A DNA stretch of 51,149 bases from Coprinopsis marcescibilis. Its lineage: Eukaryota; Basidiomycota; Agaricomycetes; Agaricales; Psathyrellaceae. The notes beneath the pieces were generated by a model, which saw only the letters and a list, made by a program, of their open reading frames with translations, did not search any database and had not been told where the DNA came from. The DNA is taken from the NCBI GenBank assembly GCA_004369085.1, contig ML210355.1, forward strand, positions 1 to 51,149, given 5' to 3'. This document shows, piece by piece, positions 43,265-51,149 of the stretch (the stretch's first letter is position 1; each line of letters opens with the position of its first letter). A program made the translations under genes and the position numbers.

Positions 43265-45632
43265 TCAGCCTCCCCACTCCTGAGAACAGCAAGAAACACT
43301 CACAGCAAGTCTAAAGAAGTGCGGCACGCTCTTGTTCAAAAACGTACCCAAACCCCCAACTGCAACTTCTCTTTCCATACCGACGTACCGCTGGACATCG
43401 TCCACAAGCAGCGAGTAGCCTATCCACTCACTGTGTACAGGTACCGGCCCCCATTTAATCACCTGCTGAGAGAGCGGGATGCTGGGATCGTAGGTGCTGG
43501 ATGTGGTGAGGAACGTCGGCAGGGCGGTGTTCATCGGGTCGTCTTGGCGCAGCTGTCAAGGGTGGTCAGCTCGCATCGTTCTAAATTCAAGACCGACAAA
43601 CGGATCACTCACACTCAAAGACGTCTGGAGAACCGAATCAAAACCCCACGCCGCCACCCCGTTCAAGTACATCCCCAACCCAAGCCCCTGATACACCGCA
43701 CCCATTCTCGTCGGGAATGTCGTCAAAGGCATATACAGCATCGGAAGCACATAATGATGCACCCGCAGCGTGTACCCTCCAAAGCCACCTATCACACCGG
43801 TAACTAGGAGCGCGAGCACACCCAATCCATAACCCCTCAGGTAGAACGGCAGCCACCCGGTCTTGCGGATGATATGGACCTGGTGGTATATGCATGCGAG
43901 TACGATGCCGAGGATCGCTAGGAAGGTGGGAATCCCACCTGGACGTTTGACGATGTCGGAAGGTAAGAGACGGCTGATGGGAAGCTTCTCTAATGTTAGA
44001 TTGGATAGAGCGCCCACCCAGAAGGCCGGGAGGTATAGAATGGCTGTGGATATAGGTGAGGTTGTGAGGAGTGCTGGCAGCGTGTGGCGGATGGAGATGG
44101 AGTAAAAGGCGGCAAGGACGAAAAGAGAGGGAAGGAAGAGACTGAAAAGGCGCTCGAGCGAGGGTGGCGCCCCGTATGTGTCACTAAACAGCCCGACATG
44201 GAAGAACCCAAGGATACAGAGAGGGTAGTACAGTGTAAGAGGGGACGACCAGGATCGCGGTGATCGAGAAGAGGTGGTGCTAGAGGGGGAACTTTCACGT
44301 TTTGAAGAAGGGTGAAGGAGGAAGAGAAGGAACGATGCAGATACGGAGAAGAAGAGAGCTGTTGTGGAGAGTTCGCTGCATGGGTTTATTGAACTGTCCT
44401 TGGAGAATGTGTACGCAAGGGGGAAGGAGGATGGGAAGCCGATGGAGGACACCCCGTGCGAGGTAGATGGGACAAAGTTTGTGAATGAGCTGAGTAGGCG
44501 GATACGTCCGCATCCACCATTATTGGATATAATGCCACTGTGAGTATTCCGTTAGAATGTTTAGTGAAAATATTAACAGGGTCCTTACGCATGCAAAGCG
44601 GCGGAGCAGACGAAGCTATCTGCCCTATACGTGCCCTCTTCATCACCTCCGCCAATTACCAATGGTTTGTATTCCACTTCTTCATTCCCCACCAGCCTCG
44701 TACCAACCAGTTCCGCATCGGCACACCCAGATGGGCACTTGAAGTCCCATACCGCAGAAGTATTCATGGGCATGCATAGTTGACCGTTGAGCCCACAAAG
44801 GCTGTTGGGGCCCCACAGAGTGCTATGACACTTTTTGTGCACCCGAGGCGGGACGTTGTAGTTTTGAACGTGGGCGAGCAAGGAAAATAGGATGGTGTAG
44901 GCTAGGATGACGAGAACATAGGGAATGGGTGTTTGAAGGGGCTGGAGGATAGAGTTCAAGTGCGATTCTAAGTGAAGGTCGATTGTTGTCTCGCGGCGTG
45001 ATGGGAGGGTAATATTGAGCAGAGGTGATGGAGCTACATGGGCCTGTAGATTAGATGGAGGCTGGACGCCGAAATTAGGAAGGGCAACTTACGCGTCAAG
45101 GAGAGACGAGGACGAGGACCACGAATCCAAATCGCCGCCTTGGCCAAAAAGGTCTGCGGGTTAGCATTTCCGTTGGGAGGTATCAACGGAGCCGTCAAGT
45201 ATGTCGGCGAATGAGGCGGGGAGGACGAATAGTCTGAGAAATCATCGTCGCTTCCTCCAGGTACCGTCGCCCGCGACTCGGCGTTCATCCTATGATTCAA
45301 CATGAGCACTGTATATATGGATCGGGAAGGGCGAGAAACCTGCTGCGCTTCGGTTACGCAGTATGCGAAGGTTATCCTCCAGGCTTACTCACCTCTGGCT
45401 GCAAACAAGATTAGTCAACCGGGATATACCCTCGGCGCGGAGTAGTCGGACGGACGATACGCCAACCTCGGTGTCGCTTTGTAGCGCCTGAGCAGGGTCT
45501 TCCGGCTTTCCCTTGAGAAAGGCGGTGGTTGCAGAAGAAGTCGGCGTAGCCTAAGCATGACCAGTTAGTACCAATTGTTGGAAGGTGTCATGCTGCTACA
45601 TCTCCGGTAGCGTCAGAGTAAGCTGAGTCCAT
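43265..45632 (-). CDS. LCCL-domain polytopic membrane protein
   Basis: Core exons 45093-45339, 44589-45033, 43613-44537 and 43265-43552 join in frame. Two further 5' exons (45600-45632, 45467-45550) and a 6-nt micro-exon (45393-45398) extend the protein to 675 residues; starting at the internal ATG 45303 would give 622. After a Ser/Pro-rich cytoplasmic stretch comes one helix (YVLVILAYTILFSLLAHV), then the LCCL domain at about residues 190-290: CGLNGQLCMPMN, VWDFKCPSGC, YRADSFVCSAALHAGII and GGCGRIRL. Several helices follow (LFFSVSASFLLFLL, ILGIVLACIYHQV, LGVLALLVTGVIGGFGGYTL). LCCL domains are extracytoplasmic disulphide modules of unclear ligand; fungi have multi-helix versions like this. 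The exon 4 to 5 join uses the tag acceptor at 45034-45036, the only one that keeps frame. Confidence 0.85.
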
Positions 45633-45870
45633 CTTCAGCGCTCAGGCTTCCAGAGCATCTACTTGCCTTTTCACGGAGAAAAATGGGGGTTACGGAAGAA
45701 CTTGGCGTAACCTGAAAATGGCCAGTCAGTGCCAATTGTGTTGGAACCTGGTTACCTGAAGGCGACATCTTACGGCAGCATCACAGCAAGCCGGGTCTAT
45801 GGACATCAGGCCTTAGAACGGCGACTTGCCTTTTCACAATCATAAGGGTTATCGCTAGAAGCTTGAAACT
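45510..45870. repeat. Imperfect tandem repeat, about 162-bp period, over the LCCL gene 5' end
   Basis: Three units align: one from about 45510, one from about 45672 and a partial one from about 45834. Each contains a gaagaa...ggcgta or related core, and the first two share accagt or gccagt...gccaattg-like blocks and a final acttgcctttt junction. The first unit contains the likely first coding exon of the LCCL gene; in the second unit the matching start codon is ATA. Confidence 0.55.
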
Positions 45871-46028
45871 TGGATGGAAGGAGGGAGACAGAACCTTGAC
45901 TAGACTAAAAGCGCGATCGGGGCTGGGGTGTGACACCCATGACGGTCCGTCACGCTCACGTTTTTGGTGTCACGCACCAAATCTGGATGTACCGCCGTCA
46001 CACGCGAGCTCCCGACGACGCGGCCGCT
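45633..46028. promoter_or_regulatory. Divergent promoter region of the LCCL gene and COG6
   Basis: About 396 bp separate the two divergent start codons, partly filled by the tandem repeat. No TATA box is obvious on either side. A CGTCA/TGACG cluster lies at about 45935-45990. Confidence 0.35.
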
Positions 46029-48869
46029 ATGGAGTCGGCAACCAGCTCAACTACTACCAAAAATCCCATTTCTCTCCGTCTTTACAAAGTACTCAGCACC
46101 AGCTTTGACGATCATGGAACACGAGAGGCACTGCAGACACTGTCAGAATTGTATGGCATCGCGCCAGCCAACGGGGAAACTGTCGGAGGGGATGGCGTAG
46201 AAGGCGAGGCTTACCCAGGTGAATATGCCGCAAAGACAAGGAGGAACCTGAGGCGGGATATGGAGAACAAGCTGGCTAATGGCAGCCAGCTGTTCTTGAC
46301 TGCCCTGGCTGAGGTCGACGAGGTGTGTGCTACAATCATATAATCATCAGGCCTAATCTCTTAGGATGGAAGTAGAAACTCAACGACCTGCAAACGCATG
46401 TCAAGGCTATGGAATCTGCTTGTGCAGACGCTGAAACCCAACTTGCATCTACGAACGAAGCAAGCAAGGTCGTCCTTGAGCGTGCAGGGAATCTACGAGA
46501 CGAGAGGTTAGTTGGTCCTACACTCGCAGACTCGGAAGTGGGTCCGATGGGACGGCGTACGTTGGAATACAACTAACATCGCTGATTAGACAGGATGTTG
46601 AGGACAAAAAGAGCATTATTTCTCTCTTCCTGGCGCGTTTCACACTCTCTGAGAGCGAAGCTGAAGCTATAACCTCTCGCGATGTCCCGGTTGGCCCACG
46701 GTTCTTTGAAGCGATCGACAAGACCGAGAGGATCAGACAAGACTGCCGGGTGCTCATGGCCGGTGAAGATGGTCCTACGAAAGCCGGGTGCGTCTATTAA
46801 TCTCTACCCAAACTTGTTGTTCATGTGGAGAGCGTAGAATAGACATCATGGCCTCGACGTCCACACACCTCGAGCAAGGGTTCGACAAGATCCTCCGCTG
46901 GATCTCTAACGAGTTCCGGCAGGTCGGGAAAGACGGACAGCTCGACGTCATGCCGGGTATGAGCGAGTGCATTCTACGGCTTAAGAAGCGTCCAGAACTA
47001 CTCACGTTAGTGCCTCCAAATCTCTCCTGGCTCAAGCTCACCCCCATGTACCAGCGAAGCCCTTACAATTCTCTCCTCAACCCGACAGACCAGCCTTCTT
47101 TCCTCCTTCATAACCGCCCTCACCCGAGGTGGCCCCTCAGGCCTCCCGCGCCCAATTGAACTGCACGCCCACGACCCCATGCGCTACGTCGGTGACATGC
47201 TCGCCTGGGTTCACCAAGCAATCGCAGCCGAACGCGAGTTTCTCGAAACTCTATTCATGCTCAAAGGCGATGGCCGCATGGTAGGCAGTGCAAGAGACTT
47301 TGAGAGTGCCAAAGGCGAGGAAGAAGAGTGGATACAGGAGCTGATGGACCTGGCCGTCGGCAAGATCTGTGTCCCGCTTAAGGTGCGTTGCCTCGAGACG
47401 AATATCTTCCAAGGTGCTGATAGGCGAGTAGAATAGGGTGCTGCAGACTGTACGGTCCCAGGAGAGCAGTATTGTATCGTACAAGATCGCGAATCTATTG
47501 CAGTTCTATCTCGACATGATGCGCAGGACGATTGGACCGGATGCACTCCTCACCAAGACGCTTAGCGAGTACGTCCTTGCTTCGCACCGCATCTTTCTAT
47601 CTGACCATCCACATAGAATAACAGATACCTCGTTCACTACCTTCCAAACATCAATCGAAGCACACAGTCAAGGTATATCTCAGGTGCCACTGGTATGTCT
47701 CCCGTTTGTCATTCAACCCAATCTAACGTACCCGCTAGGACCCTGACGACCCACTGCTCACCCCACCCCACCTCATTCTCGACCACGCGCAAATCCTGCG
47801 CGAAATCATGAACGTCTATCAATCTTCCGTTCTGGACGACGAGGATGGGCCTACTACGTCTGCGGCGTCCTCGTTCGACAAGATCCTCGATGTCGTCATT
47901 GACCCTGTCGCCCTCGGGTGCATCGCGCAGAGCGAGGAAAAGATGCGGCTGAGGCCGAAATGGGATGCAAAGGTCTACGCGTTGAACTGCTTGACGTATT
48001 TCCAGGTGAGTGATATGTCCGTTAAAACTCGGTTCTGGTACTCAAGGCAATACACAGGGATTACTGGAGCCGTACCCGTTCACAAGAGCTAAACAAGACC
48101 AGCTGAGCAAGGTCATCGAGGGCCGCGTTGCGGAACTAATCGAGGAACACGTACGTCCCCTGTTTTCAATGCTATGATCTACCTAACTGGCTGATAGTTC
48201 CTAGACTTGATGAAAGACTCGGGTCTCCTCGAAGTCTACATCGTTTCCAAGAGCCCTCCTCCCAATGTACGTATACACGATCCCCAGCACGACAGCAGCG
48301 CTAACCTGACGTAGGAACCCCTCTCGCGGCACCCCGCAACTGAACCCCCCGCGCTCCTCGCAGCCCTCCACACCTTCTCACTGTTCCTCAATAGCCCCAC
48401 GATCGTGCACAGCCCGCGCCTCGCAAATCTTACGCATCTGTCTCTCGCGAGCACGATACACCGTGCGGCGCTGGGCCGGGTGGCGAAAGCGTATGGCGTT
48501 GTGTGCAGTGAGGTGATGAAGGAGGGGAATAGGTATGAGGCGGCTGCGACCTTGTTGGGGAGTGAGAGGCCGTTTGGGAGGGTGTATCTTGTTCGACAGA
48601 TCTTTGGGATGGAGGAGGGGGAGGAGAGTGAGAGTGAGGAGGAGAGTGGGGAGGAGAGTGGGGAGGAGGAGAGTGGGGAAGAGGAGAGTGGGGAAGAGGA
48701 GGAGGAGAGCGAAGAGGAAGATGGCAAGAGCGAGGGCGATGAAGACGACGCCGCCGACGACGACGACGACGATGAGGAGGAGGAGAGTGAAGACGACGGA
48801 CGGGCTTCTGATGTTCCTGTTTCTCGGCCACATCCCGTCGCTGCTGGTTCTTCGAAGAGATTGGTATAG
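46029..48869 (+). CDS. COG6: COG complex subunit 6 (Golgi tethering)
   Basis: Eleven exons (46029-46322, 46376-46506, 46590-46787, 46838-47005, 47055-47382, 47432-47568, 47617-47692, 47739-48005, 48058-48150, 48198-48266, 48315-48869) join in frame to 771 residues. COG6 is part of the conserved oligomeric Golgi tether for retrograde vesicles. Family landmarks: NPISLRLYKVLSTSFDD, NLRRDMENKL, SLFLARFTLSESE, DPMRYVGDMLAWVHQAIAAE, SSIVSYKIANLLQFY, WDAKVYALNCLTYFQ and LLEPYPFTRAKQDQLSKVIE. The protein ends in a tail of about 70 residues made mostly of Glu, Ser and Asp, beyond the usual COG6 end. The frame is open upstream to a further ATG near 45930, so a longer N-terminus is possible; 46029 fits the family better. 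Confidence 0.92.
48606..48800 (+). repeat. Acidic low-complexity repeat in the COG6 tail
   Basis: Runs of gaggagagtgggga-type units (encoding EESGEE) followed by gacgac and gaggag tracts. This in-frame minisatellite is prone to length change; it codes for the Glu/Ser/Asp tail. Confidence 0.8.
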
Positions 48870-48957
48870 GGTGAACCTATATATGTTTGTGTAATTGTAA
48901 AATCGCAAAATGTTTGAGAACAACACGCCGGCAAGCTACTAGGATCACTAATCATGA

Positions 48958-50921
48958 TCAACTGTCCCTGTGCTGTTTAGAGCCGGTTGGAGGGATCAGT
49001 CGTGCACGCACATGTTCCCATGGGCCATCCGTTATTGGAGGGTGGAAACTGGGAGATTTCGATATGCGATAGAAAAACGGTTCAACCTTCCAGTTCTTCT
49101 CTATGCATTCTCGCAGGATGGCCTTACGCCAACGCGAACAGGTGTTGTTGCAGCAGAACCTGCGACACTGCACGATTGATTAGCCAAGTTACAAACGTAA
49201 AAACATCGCTTCACTCACACCAAAAGCCGTGTTGTGCACAAAATCGTACATGAACTCCAGTTGGGCGGATTGAGTTCGTGTAACTCTCTCTCGAGACCAG
49301 GCTTGCGCGTCCATGGAGTCTAGTTCGGCTTGTAACAGAGTAGGTCGGTATCCGTTATTTAGAATTCGACGGTGCGTGTGGTTAGTCGAAAACAATGCGC
49401 TCGACTGCGCATCCCGGAAGGCTGAAAGTATTGGCATGGTCTGGCAGTCGTCGGCATGGACAACATATGGGCAGGTAGGAGCGCAGGGCTGCATTTTGGG
49501 GTTTGATGAGGTTCTAATGTTGAATCCTTTGCCGGACAACCGGAGGAGCTGGATTGAGATTCTCTCCAGCATGGCTTCACTCGAGATATAAAGGTCCGGA
49601 CCACAGCGGGATGGGGAGTATAGGAAGTCTTCTAGGGATTTGTGGTGAAAGACGTATCGATTACTGGTGTCGTCGTATGGGGGGATGGACATCAGCGAAT
49701 GCAGCATTCCAAAAACCTTTGAAACATCACTGGCCCGATACTGCATGAAGGCATTAATCTCCCTGGCTGTTGGTAAGTAACTCCACGTAGTCGAAGTGCT
49801 GAAAGTTGTACATAGAATAATGTGTATCACCATGATGGACTCCTTTGGCACAGGGCAGCGGTTCAGAATTGCAGTGTACATGTCGTCCAATGGGGAGTAA
49901 GGATTGGTGAGTGACGACGAGCCAAGAGAGGCTGCCGATTTTTTCGCAATCTTCAAAATAAACTCTAGGTTCTGCGCTGGTTCGAAGGAGGGGCCGTCAA
50001 TGAACTTGACTATGGTGTCCGCATATGTAAACTGGCCCGATGCGTTGTTGGCCAGGGTTTCGATGTCCTCTTGTCGTGGCCACCCCATTTCAACCTCGTG
50101 TTTGGCGCGGATGCGTTCGAAAGACGACCGGAGAAAGAGACGAATGTCGGCCCCAGGGTTGTAAGCATCATTAAGGACTATTTGGCGTGTGGATACATAG
50201 CCGGGGCCTGAGGAGAAGAACTCCCTCATTGGCATGGCTGGTCTACTTGCCAACGCCACACGGAAAGGAAGACGCCGACTGACAAGGCTTTTGTGGAGGA
50301 GAGTAAGGACGTCTAGCTGCTGCTGGCCGCCATGATCGGTTGACGATGCTCCAATATCGTTTCGCTTGGCGAGAATATCGGGCGGGAGCGATCTGCATTC
50401 ATCAAGTCCATCGACTATGATAAGCTTTGGCCATTGTGCTGGTGCTGAAGGGTCGTTTTGGAGGAGGCGGGAGATGGGTTCTATGATGAGCACCTCCATT
50501 TGTTTATCCAAAGACTTTTCGAAAATAGAGGGGTCGTCTGCGATTGCTTTCGCCACATGTTCCTGCACAGCAGGTATCTTGACTGCAATCTGGTACGCCA
50601 ACGTGGGGATGAACCTCCCCGCATTATTCCTGGCCGGATCCTTGTAGGAAAAGAAGAAGCTTGCAGCCAAAAGGTTTAATTCGTCGGTCTTCTCTGCAAT
50701 GGTTTGAAGAATCGCTGATTTGCCAGTGCCCGCTGCCCCTGTTACCCACAGAAGAAGTCGCAGTTGCTCCAGGGTCAGGTCATTGATTGGAAGCTCAAGC
50801 CAGGTCATGATGTCGCCTTGGACCGCTCCTCGAGTCCCTTCGCTACACCGAGGAGCATCGAACCGAGCGCTGGCGTCATGCATTGCATCCACTACGGCAT
50901 ACTGGAGCAAGATCCTCATCC
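48958..50921 (-). CDS. NACHT-domain NLR-like protein, copy 5 (first exon not found)
   Basis: Two exons, 49219-50921 and 48958-49167, match the NACHT and tail exons of copies 1-4 in splice position and phase. Landmarks are GAAGTGKSAILQTIAE, SFFFSYKDPARNN, LIIVDGLDECRS, FRVALASRPAMPMREFF, NTCSRWRKAILRECI and SPSFHPPITD. The NACHT exon begins after an acceptor (cttccacag) with the same phase-1 GG-ATG junction as its sisters. The short Asn/Ser leader exon, normally about 50-60 bp upstream, is absent from the remaining 228 bp of the window. Either it was lost, or a longer intron places it beyond the window. The copy is about 31 kb from the main array and on the opposite strand. An initiation at the ATG of the NACHT exon (50919) is also possible. 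Confidence 0.82.
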
Positions 50922-50960
50922 CTGTGGAAGTGTCAGAAATGGGCACGGAGCTGCACAACT

Positions 50961-50983
50961 GTCCCGGACGTACAGTCCGGGAC
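50961..50983. repeat. Perfect 9-bp inverted repeat upstream of NACHT copy 5
   Basis: GTCCCGGAC and GTCCGGGAC are separated by five bases and can form a hairpin. It lies about 40 bp upstream of the NACHT exon of copy 5, where the other copies have their first intron. It may be an operator, an RNA stem or a transposon footprint. Confidence 0.45.
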
Positions 50984-51149
50984 AGCCAAACACGACAACA
51001 TTTTTGACCCAGTGATTCAGTCTCCGATAAACATCGGAAACACTTTGTTCGGCTGTTGTGAGACTTGTGTTCAAGTCTCAGTTAAACTGGCCGAGGCGTT
51101 GTGGAGAAAATGCCGGGTTAATGACATCAGTGCCGAGAATCGGTGCCGT

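Noticed and set aside
45303..45303. Internal ATG as the sole start of the LCCL protein
   Set aside because: Open frame continues upstream through good splice sites to a further ATG at 45632; kept only as an alternative start.
43000..51149. CRISPR arrays, tRNA and rRNA genes searched for by eye across the window
   Set aside because: No regularly spaced short repeats, cloverleaf-like sequences or rRNA motifs were noticed; a eukaryotic nuclear region would not be expected to hold CRISPR arrays.

Overview
The window is nuclear DNA of a filamentous basidiomycete, most likely an Agaricomycete. Genes are dense and broken by many 45-65 bp GT-AG introns. Gene content is typical of mushrooms: CaaX-type mating pheromone precursors, STE3-like receptors, repeat-free NACHT proteins and DUF6533-type seven-helix proteins. 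Coding models below were joined by eye from splice sites, frame continuity and comparison between paralogues in the window. No transcript data or database search was used.

Left part (1-20.4 kb): a B-type (pheromone/receptor) mating-type region. Two short pheromone precursor genes (313-510 and 4046-4204, both + strand) lie ahead of a complete five-exon STE3-like receptor (5142-6907, +). A second STE3-like receptor lies at 18803-20368 on the - strand. Between the receptors sit four tandem paralogous NACHT (NLR-like) genes (7535-9747, 10968-13152, 13550-15706, 16119-18265, all +). A fifth copy, on the - strand and without a recognisable first exon, closes the window (48958-50921). A small TIR transposable element (2312-3083, perfect 25-bp TIRs, TA target duplication) sits between the pheromone genes.

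Middle part (21-33 kb): two paralogous polytopic membrane protein genes with the same eight-exon layout (21263-23504 and 27493-29721, +) flank a four-helix SUR7/PalI-like gene (24927-25862, +). Two conserved - strand genes follow: an RBR (RING-IBR-RING) ubiquitin ligase (30262-31740) and the late-endosomal/vacuolar GTPase Ypt7/Rab7 (32139-33124).

Right part (34-51 kb): four tandem DUF6533-type membrane protein genes (34107-35820, 36489-38156, 38622-40415, 40845-42982, +), each with 14-15 exons and nearly identical exon lengths. Then come an LCCL-domain membrane protein (43265-45632, -) and, divergent from it, the Golgi tethering subunit COG6 (46029-48869, +) with a long acidic tail.

The pheromone and receptor genes form a mate-recognition module. 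The NACHT array inside it is the most unusual part: each intact copy has a short separate first exon encoding an Asn/Ser-rich motif, then a NACHT exon, then a conserved short C-terminal exon. This suggests an NLR family in which the ends, not sensor repeats, carry the signalling or recognition function.
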